A DNA stretch of 64,000 nucleotides from positions 7,079-71,078 of the forward strand of contig PDHQ01000069.1 of assembly GCA_003339415.1 (NCBI GenBank). Reading direction: 5' to 3'. Made by a program: the position numbers and the translations under genes. Origin of the DNA: Ophiocordyceps camponoti-saundersi (nom. inval.) (lineage: Eukaryota > Ascomycota > Sordariomycetes > Hypocreales > Ophiocordycipitaceae). Below the pieces are notes generated by a model. The model saw only the letters and a list, made by a program, of their open reading frames with translations. It was not told the origin of the DNA and did not search any database. Positions 13,176 to 22,610 of the stretch are shown here, piece after piece (position 1 is the stretch's first letter; each line of letters opens with the position of its first letter).

Positions 13176-14640
13176 AAAATTTAATAAAAAATAAAGAAAA
13201 ATACCTTTAATAAGAAGTTTTTAAGATTAAAAACTTTAAAAAGGGGAACGTTACGAATAATATAATAATAGAAACCTTATATAAAATTTAATTAATTATT
13301 TTTACCTTATTAAGTTTTTTTAAAATACTCTTTCTTTTCTTATAAGAATAAAAATAACTAATTAACTAACTAACTATTATTTATACCCTATATTATTCTT
13401 TTATAGTAAAGTTTATAAGGTTATAAACTATAGAAAGGGGAACGTATAATAATCTAAAATATAAATACTAGTTAAAAGTACTATTCTTATTATATAAGTA
13501 GTATTTATTATATAAATAGCTTAATAATATATTTTATATAATAAAGTAAAAATACTAGTATTTAGTATTTAAATTACGGCTAAACCTCGGAAAGTTAAAT
13601 ACCGGATAATAAAGATAAGAATAATAAATAAAATTCCTAAGATAAGAAAAATAGTTAGAAACAGTTAAAAATAGAAAGAAATATTAGCTATTATAAATAA
13701 AGAATTATCTATTATAATTTATTATTAGCTAGAAGCTAATAGAATATAATAGAATAAAATAAAGCTATTCTATTCGCTAAGGAGGATAGTTAATTTAAAA
13801 TTAAGGGTTAATTTTAAAGTAAGAATTTAATTTTAAAGTAAAAAAATACGATAGAAGTAAATAGAATAAAATAAAGCTATTCTATTTACTAGTATATTTA
13901 TAATATAAAGCTTCTACGGTATTCTAAAGCTTTCTAGCTAGCTTATATAATTAGATAGTTTCTTAGAGAAGGAAAACTATAAAAGGAAGGCTTCCTTCCC
14001 TCGAAGGGTCTTTCCTTTCCTTCTTTTCTAAGCTTTTAATCTAAATAATTTATACCTTAAAAGCATACTCTCTATAACCTTCCCCTACCTTATAAGATAT
14101 TCCTATTTAGGAAGTTCTTACTTATTTATACTTTATAAATTTCTTATTCCGGCTACCTACTGCCCGGTTAAAATAAGTAAAGCCCCTTACCTTTTTATTA
14201 CCCCTTTTCTCTTCTTATCTTTAGAAGCTTAGATTAAGGGCTATAAGTAAGATTAGGTAATTACAGGTACTATCCGTAATAGAAAATATCTAATAAGTAA
14301 AATAATAAAAAAATATATATAAATAAAGATGTATTAAAAAAAGCGCTTACTTAATAGATATTATAGCGTAAATAATAAGCTATTTTAGGAGGGAAATAAT
14401 AAGGTTATATAAGAAAGATTAGCTATAATTAGAGATATATAAGGAAGAGGAGTTTAGTAAGGGATAGCGGGCGACGATAAGTATATAGGAGGGAGAGGAA
14501 ACGGGAGGAGAGAAGTCTATAATATAAGCTAACGGAGGAGGATAGAGGTTAGGTTATTTATACGGGCACTAAGTACGGTAGGGCCCGAGCTAGAGGCGCC
14601 TTACCCGATCGGGAACCTACTAAACCCGGCGGGGGCAATA
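13176..14640. other. 3' flank of relic C, probable LTR remnant
   Basis: Two purine tracts of the form AAGGGGAACG occur near 13236-13246 and 13434-13443, the kind of sequence that precedes a 3' LTR, so an LTR may start near 13247 or 13440. I found no second copy in the window to prove it. Beyond 14000 the sequence is AT-rich with no recognisable domain. Confidence 0.45.
13749..13886. repeat. 26-bp direct repeat containing an inverted repeat
   Basis: A 26-bp sequence beginning ATAGAATAAAAT occurs at about 13749-13774 and again at 13861-13886. Each unit with its flanking A can pair AATAGAATA with TATTCTATT. Between them lie further short repeats built on TTAATTTTAAAGTAA. It may be LTR regulatory sequence of relic C. 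Confidence 0.6.
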
Positions 14641-15351
14641 GCGTATTCTAGACTACTTCCAAACTTCTATGTTGAATGCTATAGTGTCTAAGTATTATCA
14701 TATATAGCTCTAGACGATTAAGCCGTCTATTCACTTGTCTATAGAGAGATATATGTGGAATACACAGACTACTCTAACCCGCTTAACTCCCCTGGTAAGA
14801 CTCTCGTAGAAGGCTCATCAGCGATTACTTTAGATCCGACTGAAAATAGCTATAGCGGACTCGTGAAAGGCCGTTTCAAAGGGGATACAGTCCCATCATC
14901 GCAACCAACCATTGCTAATACCTCACGTTGTTCTTGGGTTGTCCTACTTCTTATGCACCGGCCTCGACATATAAAGAGTTTGATGCTTGTCACAACTCAA
15001 CGTTCCTTGTTTATAACCTCGTCTAACTATCTACTCTAATAGACGTCTAAAAGGCCTCTTTGCGTTTCGTGGTGGCCGAATGCTTCCAAATTCCAAGTCC
15101 GAGTCAGCGGCTCCCTCATTGGAGAGAGACGACGACGACCTTGGACGGCGACCAGCGCCGTCAGCTTGCCAGGATCATTGTAGGATGGCCAACGTCCACT
15201 GTACCATCATAGTCTTCCATCTGCCAAATGAAGAAAAGCACAACTTCCCAGAGCACTAATACATACATGAACCTCATTCTAGTACCCCTTTTGCCCTGTT
15301 GCCGACGAGGTTGTTTACGGTCGAATTTGGTGCCGCTCCTCGAAAATTCCG
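14641..15351. other. boundary segment without supported gene
   Basis: Normal dinucleotide composition begins here. An open frame at 14755-15039 starts with GTG rather than ATG and looks like no known protein. I see no gene. Confidence 0.6.
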
Positions 15352-15591
15352 TTAGCCGGCCGAGCTTCTCCAGGGCGCCAAGCCAAACTGTTTGCCGCCG
15401 CCAGAGCCGAAGCGGCCACCACCACGAGATATTGAAGGGAAATTCTGAAGCAAATATACCCCCTTCTTCAGGACTTGCTGCCACCAAGCCAATTCCGGGG
15501 GAAGATGGTTGATAGGGTCGGGTCTGACCGGCAGGGGAGCGGCAAGTGCTGCTGCGGCGAAGAGGGCAGTCATTGCGATGCAAATCTTCAT
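15352..15591 (-). CDS. small secreted protein, 79 aa
   Basis: Single-exon frame with an ATG at 15591. Residues 1-18 form a clear signal peptide (a short positive start, then ALFAAAALA, with cleavage probably near A17-P19). The mature part is about 60 residues, with a Pro-rich start, a WW pair near residues 36-37 and a Gly/Phe-rich tail (RGGGRFGSGGG). It has no cysteine after C4, so it is not a disulfide-rich effector. I do not recognise a family. A TATA-like AT stretch lies at 15801-15812 on the minus strand, about 215 bp upstream. It sits less than 1 kb from the RIP island edge, a common setting for fungal effectors; an effector role is inference only. Confidence 0.6.
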   Translation of the reverse strand: MKICIAMTALFAAAALAAPLPVRPDPINHLPPELAWWQQVLKKGVYLLQNFPSISRGGGRFGSGGGKQFGLAPWRSSAG

Positions 15592-17325
15592 TTTGGCGGA
15601 TGAGAAATCTGAGTATAAGGCGAGAGGGGAGACTTAGAGGCTCTGGAAAGAAGAAATGAATACAAGGTTGTAGTTGTGGTAGTTTATATGTACAAGAGTG
15701 CTGAAACCAGAGCACAGCTTCTGATACTAGAGGGTGAGAGGAGAGGTTGGTGATGAGAGACGATGTGGAATATGGCCAAGTTAACCTGAAGAACGGTCAC
15801 ATATTTATATGCAGCCTTGTAGCGGTTGGTAGAAGCCATACTCGACACCGGCAGCCTCATCAAGGGAAAAGGAGCATCACCTTGATTAGTTTCCTTCTCA
15901 CCTTGTACGCAATCAAACGAATCCTCCTTCAGGGACCCATGGAGATCAATCACAGAAGATTTCACCATGATTTCGACGTCGCCTCTTCTATCATCCCCCG
16001 AGTGCTTCCCACCCTCCTAATTCGTCTCCTATTGGAAAATGTAGAAAGGAAGCGAACCCTGTCAAGAGACTCAGCAAGGTCAAGCAAGGATAAAGTCGCC
16101 CTGCTTGTATCTCGTCTCTTACACGTATCGTTACGAAATCTAAGTTGAGATGCGTAGCTTATGTACACTGATGGGAGGTGTTCCCTGCTTCTAGTGTTGT
16201 AGCGGTGCAAGCTCTCGCAACAGGTATGATATGCCGTTCCCACATGGTTCTTCCTTGAGGCATTGCCGTACGTGCAAACCTATATATTTACATACGTATC
16301 TCATAGGATATATACAAGATAGTGTGAATGGGTTTCATCTTCATAGTCTTTGCATTAAATACTATGCCAGAAGGTCACATAGATGGCTCCCTAAACTCCT
16401 CGAGAGATTGAGTAGAAGTAGTATGTAATGAACGACATGATGGCTAAATGCAGTTTTGACCAGCTCACGAAGTAAAGTCCCTGAAGCCAACTCGGAGCCC
16501 TTGTCCTAGAAGCTGGAAAGCTCGCATTGTTCTCGTCTGTCTGTTTCAGGTGGGCCGGCCCGTAGTCAGCCTCGCGGTGTTAGGCTGACAGGTCACGATA
16601 GTCAGGGCCAAGGCATATCGGATGTTGCCTGACTCTCAGGGGGACGAGATATATCGGACTAATAAACAACTACTACCTAGGTACTTTCGCGGCAGAGTCC
16701 CAGTTTGTGAGCCCCGAAGACTTGATATTACTGGCCGCTTCGTCTAGCTTCAAGTTTATCTTTGTTTTGTTTCAGACGCCATGTTCGAAACTGCCGTTGG
16801 CTTATGGTAGAACCCTTGCCTTGTCCAAGAGCGGAACCAACTTGAAGTCTGGGGTGATATAGCTTTGAGAGAAGCCATGAGTTGCCATATTGCGTAAGAC
16901 TGCAGGCTATTTATCATTCATATAGTACTCAGATATGCGTAGCAACGCTATTGGAGACCAATCCCATGGCGACTCAGTCGCTACCGAGCCGCCGAGGAGG
17001 GGATGGAAACTTCCCGGTCAATTCCTTTCAACTGCATCTACGCGGGGTGAAGAAGCATGTCGTTTTTTTTCCGGACCCCAAAATTGCGTGCCCCTTTTCT
17101 CGGCCCCCCAAGTGACGGAAGAAAGAGTAGGGCAGAGTGTAACACAGGTCTGACCATGACGGTTGGTGTCATCGCAGCAGCTTCGAATATGATGAAAATT
17201 TTCTCTGTTATCAAATAGTTGATGTGAAGTTTGTGTCTTAAGCTCATCTTATCTTCCCACCTGTTCGACGATGACTCCGACTTCACAACCCTTATCCTCC
17301 TAAACTCCCCCCTTTCAAGACCACG
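15592..17325. other. intergenic, no gene seen
   Basis: About 1.7 kb with only short overlapping frames on both strands, none with a signal peptide, motif or convincing intron. It should contain the promoters of the minus-strand gene at 15591 and the plus-strand gene at 17326. Confidence 0.55.
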
Positions 17326-18960
17326 ATGAGCGCCTCAGCCGCAGCATCCAAAGTCCAGCACCGCGTCTTTCTAGGCCTCTGGATAGACTGGAGCCGCGGC
17401 TACGTCAACGGCGCGACGCCCTTCATCACCAGAGACAAGTCCTTCTTCGGAATTCTATCACGGGCCCCTTCGGCTCTGTGGTCCTTTGTCGATCTTGGTT
17501 GGACTTGGCGGACGGATGTGCTGCGAGTTCTGCCCGTCGTCGTCGTCGTCGCTTTAATCTCCATCTCGGCTTTCGTCATCGCCAGCATCTTCTCTTCTCA
17601 GCTGTCTTCTGGTATCGGTAACGCAGTCTTGCTTGATGGAGATGGCTGTGGCCTCGTCAGAGGAAGACCCGAGCTGCTGGGCATCGAGCTTCCCTTTCAA
17701 ATAGGACTATACCTGGTTGCTTACTTTTGGTGTCCTGCAGCGTATTCGTTGTCCGACGAGAGGATGGCCGTGTTATAAGTAACATTTCCGACTTCAGACC
17801 TATCCCAGCCCTCGACGTCCCCGACGCAGACACCAACATCGTCTTCCTTTCAGCGGCCGGCCTCGCATACTTGAACAAGACACAGGATCCGTGGTACCGC
17901 GGCATAGTTCAAGGGTATCGTCTAGGGGATTTGCCCGGTGTAGAGCAGCTTCTCTGGTGGCCAGCCGAGACACTTTCCCCCATGGGCTGCATTCATCGAT
18001 ATCAGTTCTGCAACGCGACTGGTCATGACTGCGGACCTCTGAGCAGTTGGCGAGATGCCAGCTATGGCGCGATGACTCATTTCAACGCATCGTCGCATCT
18101 TCACCATTCCTCTGTTCCCGCCTCGCAGGGGGAGATAGCAGCTCGATACGTCGCGTTTCTCAAGGGCCAAAACTACGCGACACTGGATTTCGCAAACATC
18201 GTCACGAGTCTTCAGAGTAACGCTCTGTTATCACGACGCTCTCTTTACTCTGGCCTCCTGTTTCCGATCCCGGATAATCAGTGGCAGCTTGACCATGACC
18301 TACTGGTGGTCTACGATGCTTGCTAGCATACAGTCCGTCTTTGTTCTCAGGGCTTCCGGGCCGACTGATCCCAGGGCCAAGGAGATAGCAGTTGGCCCTG
18401 TGAATCCCACGGAGCGAGAGATATGTCACAACCAGGTCAGCACCTTCTCCCCCTTGTCAATTATGCACCGCGTGTATGTTAACAAAGCAATCTAGAAGAT
18501 CTTGAGCTCTGATTATACGTCCTTCAGCGTTCTGGGGCTATGTCTAACTTATGCCATCGGCCTGGTTATAATAATAGCCTCCTACGTTCTTGCGCCGATT
18601 CTGTCGATGCTTGAACGTCGACGCATGAAGTACACCTACTTGGAATGGGTTGCCAACGAGACACTCCAGCTTCAGCGAGCCGCCTACCAAGGCATCGGGT
18701 CCGGCTCATGGAAGGGCTTGACTGATAGCGTTCCTAAGACCGTCCCGGGCGAAACGCTGGCCGATCTCCCGTTGCATTACACGAATGTGGGTGGCGAAGA
18801 CGACGAGGAGAACAAGGCCGAGACACAAGATGCTCAACCGGAGGATTCGCCAGATAGTCCAAGAGTTGCGTATGGGGAAGTGCAAGTCGTTGATGAGGAA
18901 GAAAGAAGGTGGTCCAGAACAAGAGGCTTCCACATCGTCATCGACGACAAACCAATGTGA
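17326..18960 (+). CDS. fungal membrane protein of unknown function, probably internally deleted
   Basis: The N-terminus (GLWIDWSRG, then a hydrophobic segment at about residues 67-87) and the downstream block (FRPIPALDVPDAD, FLSAAG, SPMGC, YQFCN, CGPL) match a large fungal family of membrane-anchored proteins I know only as hypothetical. A second membrane segment lies at about 18529-18600, followed by an acidic cytosolic tail. Reading frames change twice. A 60-bp intron at 18436-18495 is convincing and a 70-bp intron at 18281-18350 is plausible. Between the first frame (to about 17730) and the second (from about 17740) I found no good splice pair. The roughly 150 residues that family members carry there are missing. 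I suspect an internal deletion, hence a possible pseudogene. Confidence 0.6.
18436..18495 (+). other. intron in the 17326-18960 gene
   Basis: Donor CAG|GTCAGC, acceptor TCTAG, 60 bp and phase 0. Splicing joins EREICHNQ to KILSSDYTSF and leads into the second membrane segment. Confidence 0.65.
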
Positions 18961-19224
18961 GCCGGTCAAAGTGGAAGAGATTACGGCTAGCAAGAATCAG
19001 ATGTGATGATTCAGTCAATTTGAGCGTCACTTTAGTCTTAATTTGCTTCCAGCATCAAAGATAGCATAGTTGTGTCTAGACTGCATGTGTTGGAAATAAA
19101 GAACCGGGCCGATGCCTATTTACCTTGTTCCAGCGTCACGAACTCGACGTCTCTTCATCAAGCCTGCGTCTGACTGCGAGTCTCCAGAGTCGTGTCGATG
19201 TTGGAGATGTTTCCTGACAGACAT

Positions 19225-20121
19225 TCAAAGGTGATACCCTCCATTCACGGGCCGTGGCTCAAACGCAGCGAAACATTCGGTCGAGTTGCGATATCTCAAG
19301 TCTTCCTTCAACGGCGTGTCGTAACGCTCGCAGAGCCATTTCGTGCCGCAATGCATGTATGCACCAAGCTGATACTCTTGGTTTATATTACACGGCCGAG
19401 CCTGCGGTTCAACCCAACCCCGTATAGGGAGGGCGACATCGCCGCTTACTGGCGGAGGCTCGAACGCGGCGAAGCACTCCGTGGCGTTGGCGTAAGGTCC
19501 AATGGCGTACGCGCGGTCGAGGTCGAATGAGAAGCAATACCGCCTTGTGCCGCAGGAGAATGGAGTGTAGTCTGCCATGCCGCATCGTAGTTTCGACCAA
19601 TACGGCTGTTCGTTCTCCATTAAGTAGGGGCGCTTCTCTAAGACGGGCGTCGCTGGTCGTGGCTCTCGAGCTGCGAGACACTCAACCGAGCTGGGATACT
19701 CCTGTTTCGTAAAGTAGAACCACCTAGTATCGAAAGAAGCGCAGTACAAGGCCGTACCGCAGTCCTCTTCCTCCAAGCAGTAAGCCCTGTTGGTCTCATC
19801 GGCTTCCCTCCAGGGGAGGAGGGGAGCCTTGGCCGCGAGCTCGCCTTGAGGAAGAGAAGTCGACGAAGAAGAAGGAGGCTGGTGAGCTGCGAGGCAATCA
19901 TCTCTGTCTTGATAGATGCTCTCGGTCCACTTCTTGTGAGTGTCGTAGCTGTCGCAATATCTTGCGGTGCCGCAGATGATTTCTCTGAAGCCTAGAGAGC
20001 CGCCACAACGGTCCGCCACTCTACTCGGCATCAGCCAGGGAAGGTTTCTCTGGCCCTTGTGGTGTGAGTGGGCCGTGGCGAGGAGGGGGAGAAGAAGAGT
20101 AAGGGGTATGAAGAGGTTCAT
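19225..20121 (-). CDS. secreted four-repeat cysteine-rich protein A, 298 aa
   Basis: The ATG at 20121 begins a textbook signal peptide (MNLFIPLTLLLPLLATAHS); a longer frame to 20229 lacks one, so I chose this start. The mature protein is four tandem units of about 55-70 residues. Each has an LPW-like lead, a first Cys, CG(T)xxYCxx(Y/F)D and about 15-20 residues later ECxAAxEP. Each repeat has four cysteines, 16 in all, so eight disulfides are possible. There is no intron. A paralog on the same strand lies 1.5 kb away (21594-22529). I do not recognise the family. Secretion, cysteine content, duplication and closeness to a RIP island suggest a host- or microbe-directed secreted protein, which is inference. 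A protease inhibitor or adhesive repeat protein is an alternative. Confidence 0.82.
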   Translation of the reverse strand: MNLFIPLTLLLPLLATAHSHHKGQRNLPWLMPSRVADRCGGSLGFREIICGTARYCDSYDTHKKWTESIYQDRDDCLAAHQPPSSSSTSLPQGELAAKAPLLPWREADETNRAYCLEEEDCGTALYCASFDTRWFYFTKQEYPSSVECLAAREPRPATPVLEKRPYLMENEQPYWSKLRCGMADYTPFSCGTRRYCFSFDLDRAYAIGPYANATECFAAFEPPPVSGDVALPIRGWVEPQARPCNINQEYQLGAYMHCGTKWLCERYDTPLKEDLRYRNSTECFAAFEPRPVNGGYHL

Positions 20122-21593
20122 TGCAGATGCTTTGCTTTCGGCGGAAGTGATGATGATCAGGACGTCAAGGGCACGATGTATTGGTCTTGAGTATGTTGAT
20201 ACAGGAACGGATCTACGAATACCATGCAAACAGACAGACAGACATATGTATGTGCAATGTTTCTTCAGTTGAACATACTTTTTCCATCTCTACTTTCATT
20301 CCCCCCCTCGTATCGTCTCATGAGCTAGGTCCGTCCGTATTGCTGTGGCACCGGCAAACCAGTCAACCTGATTATACGATGAACTTAGAAAACGCAGCAA
20401 CTCTGACGGTTACTCAACATTCGTAGTCTTCTATAGGTATGTAAGTGAGCGTGCTGACATGTGTATATATCAGGCTACGCGTTAATACTTGTCTTGAGGA
20501 TAGGTAGGTAGGGAGGGAGATCTGCGAACATTCTTACACGTAGATGTATGTATGTGTGCAAGTCAGACTGAGCCTTCTATCTGGTCACATTGATTGCAGT
20601 GAAGTTCCCTCTTCCCATCTCATTCTACGCATGTATGAACTTATGTACATGCTTTCTATCTTAACCAGAACTGCTATGAAAGGCTGTTGCATGACGCGTC
20701 CCTCACCATCTGTTGCTGCAACATTGGGCTCGGCGTTAAAAAAAAGACTCGAGTGTTTGGAAACCTTCTCTCAGTCTCCCGCTCTTCATCAGTCAAACTT
20801 CATTTGCCATGGTTCTCTTTCACATCCACTCATCTCTCGTACGCGGCTCTCGTCTGATGCCCCCCACTGGGCCATGTTTCATGCGTGGGGGGGTCTGTTG
20901 ACTATGTCTTCGCCTTCACGTTCCAGCATCTCGCGTGTCTATTTCTAGAGCGCAGTAAGGCTGAAAAGGAGATGCCTTTCCCCGAGACGTCGCCGTTGAC
21001 TGGCCACTGCAAAGAGAGTGTCGGAATATCGTCGCTCTCCTCTAGATGATACAAATCGCCACCAAGACCTCAACTAAGCCCATATCTAATAACCCTCAGC
21101 CGAAAACCCTTGACAACGCTGTCCCCAAACTGCGCGCATTCTCTTATGAGGCTCGCTCCAGGCCATGATCTCGAAACCTGTCCGATGCAATCGCATACCC
21201 CTTCTGAGCCGCGGCTAAGGAACACCGAAGCTCCGCCTGCGCCGAGCCACCTTGGATCGGGTAAGGCGAGCAGATACTCCCAACGGAAGACTATGACGCC
21301 ATCGTTTATGAGTTTATCGTCCCGGGTAAAGCTGTAGATTTTTATTATACGCAGTCTCAAGTTGATCACCTCTGGCGTGCTGGGTTTCGCTCTAATGCCA
21401 ACATCACGGTCGGATAATTGGACGATGGACGACTGTTGGATACGACGGATATACACAGTCTGTTCCCGGAATGCAGGATTGACTCATGTTCTATGTATAT
21501 ACACATGACTTTCGTGTCTCTTCGTCAAATCGGATGCCAGCCGCGGGTCTACCAAGTAAAGGGGAGTTGAAGCAGCTGGACTTGTCCCTCGTC
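20122..21593. other. spacer between the two paralogs
   Basis: About 1.5 kb without a supported gene. I looked for a third decayed copy of the repeat family (CGTxxYC and CxAAxEP motifs) and saw none. It contains the minus-strand promoter of the 19225-20121 gene. Confidence 0.55.
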
Positions 21594-22529
21594 TCAGCCG
21601 CGGCGGTTGTCAACTTTCCCGGCCTCCTTAGCAGGATCCAACTCAAAAGCAGCAAAGCAATGAGCCGCATTTCGCCACCTCCGGTCAGGCGCCCACTGGG
21701 TATCATACTGCTCGCAGTAGAACTTGGTACCGCATACGATCAGTCCTCGTTTCTGGGGGAGTCTCCCATCGGCATAAGGAGCGATGTGCTTGCAGTCGTC
21801 CTTTGCTTGCATGTATTTGACTCCTTCGAGCCACTTCAACAGCGGAAACGCAGGGTCGCCCTCTTTCGGCGGAGGGTCGTGGGCGAGTAAGCACTCTGCG
21901 GCGTTCAGGTATGGGCCGACGACGAAGGCGCGGTCGTGGTCGAAGGCGAGGCAGTACCGCTTCGTGCCGCACCGATCTTCGTCGTAGATGTTGACGCCGC
22001 ACATCGGCTTCTTTCCCACCTTCGGTTCCAGTAGATAAGGAAGTTTCGCAGCAGGGGCCTTCTCCGGCCGAGGTTCGCGGGCTGAGAGGCATTCGGCCAT
22101 ACTGGCGTGCTCCTTGGATGTGGTGTGGAAGAACTTTGTATCGAACAGGGAGCAGTATTCCGCCGAGCCGCATTTCTTCTCGTCACTGCATAGAACCCAC
22201 ATGCATTTGCACTCGGCCGTTCTCTCATACCAAGGGAGGAGGGCGGTAGGTTTGGCCAACTCAGCTTTGTGAGAAGTAGACGGGCATTCGTGGGCATCAA
22301 GGCAGTGAGTCTTGTTATTGTAAGGTGAGTTGGGGAACCAACGCGAGGCCGTGTCGTGGGATTCGCAGAACTTCTCCGTTCCGCATATGATCTCCCAGAA
22401 ACCGATGGGGCCACCGCAGCGTTCTACCACCGAGCTGGGTGGTAACCAGGGGAGAAGGGGTGCCTTAAGTTCTTCTGTTACCGCCAGAGCGAGAAGGGGG
22501 AGAAGGCTGAGGATGACATGAGTCTTCAT
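21594..22529 (-). CDS. secreted four-repeat cysteine-rich protein B, 311 aa
   Basis: The ATG at 22529 starts a signal peptide (MKTHVILSLLPLLALAV); a frame to 22571 adds 14 residues without improving it. The mature protein has the same four-unit design as its neighbour at 19225-20121: LPW lead, CG(T/S)xx(Y/F)C, then (H/E)CxxAxE. Matching blocks include CGTKRYC, CGTKFYC, GPYLNAAEC and CFAAFE. Repeat 1 carries one extra Cys and repeat 2 two extra, giving 19 in the mature chain, so at least one is unpaired. There is no intron. A minus-strand TATA-like box (CTATAAA) at 22601-22610 lies about 75 bp upstream. It is surely a tandem duplicate of protein A that has since diverged. The function is unknown. 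Confidence 0.82.
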   Translation of the reverse strand: MKTHVILSLLPLLALAVTEELKAPLLPWLPPSSVVERCGGPIGFWEIICGTEKFCESHDTASRWFPNSPYNNKTHCLDAHECPSTSHKAELAKPTALLPWYERTAECKCMWVLCSDEKKCGSAEYCSLFDTKFFHTTSKEHASMAECLSAREPRPEKAPAAKLPYLLEPKVGKKPMCGVNIYDEDRCGTKRYCLAFDHDRAFVVGPYLNAAECLLAHDPPPKEGDPAFPLLKWLEGVKYMQAKDDCKHIAPYADGRLPQKRGLIVCGTKFYCEQYDTQWAPDRRWRNAAHCFAAFELDPAKEAGKVDNRRG

Positions 22530-22600
22530 GCTTTCTTCCTTGGCTGCAAAAAGTGCGATATAGCGTTTCAAGTCATCCTTCGCGATGGCCCTGCGCTTGA

Positions 22601-22610
22601 TTTATAGACA
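22601..22610 (-). promoter_or_regulatory. TATA-like box of the 21594-22529 gene
   Basis: TGTCTATAAA on the minus strand, about 75 bp upstream of the chosen ATG; the spacing is right for a core promoter with a short leader. Confidence 0.4.

Larger units (their letters stand above)
1..14640. repeat. RIP-mutated, AT-rich transposon island
   Basis: This stretch is dominated by TA dinucleotides and almost lacks CA and TG; lines 1021-1140, for example, contain neither. That is the signature of repeat-induced point mutation (CpA to TpA on either strand), a premeiotic defence of ascomycetes against duplicated DNA. Because ATG contains TG, start codons have been erased along with the coding sequence, and TGA stops are also rare, the stops being TAA and TAG. 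The surviving CA/TG dinucleotides sit mostly in GCA/TGC contexts. Protein-level traces of at least three Ty3/gypsy elements can be read by eye. CA and TG return abruptly at about 14640-14680. I infer heterochromatin from the composition. Confidence 0.93.

Noticed and set aside
14755..15039. 94-codon open frame at the RIP boundary
   Set aside because: It starts with GTG, not ATG, has no motif, and lies in transitional sequence.
15161..15715. 184-codon minus-strand frame overlapping the 79-aa secreted protein
   Set aside because: Non-ATG-like context, no domain, and it overlaps the better-supported frame with the signal peptide.
20544..20948. 134-codon frame between the two paralogs
   Set aside because: Non-ATG region, no signal peptide or repeat motif, and no relation to the repeat family.
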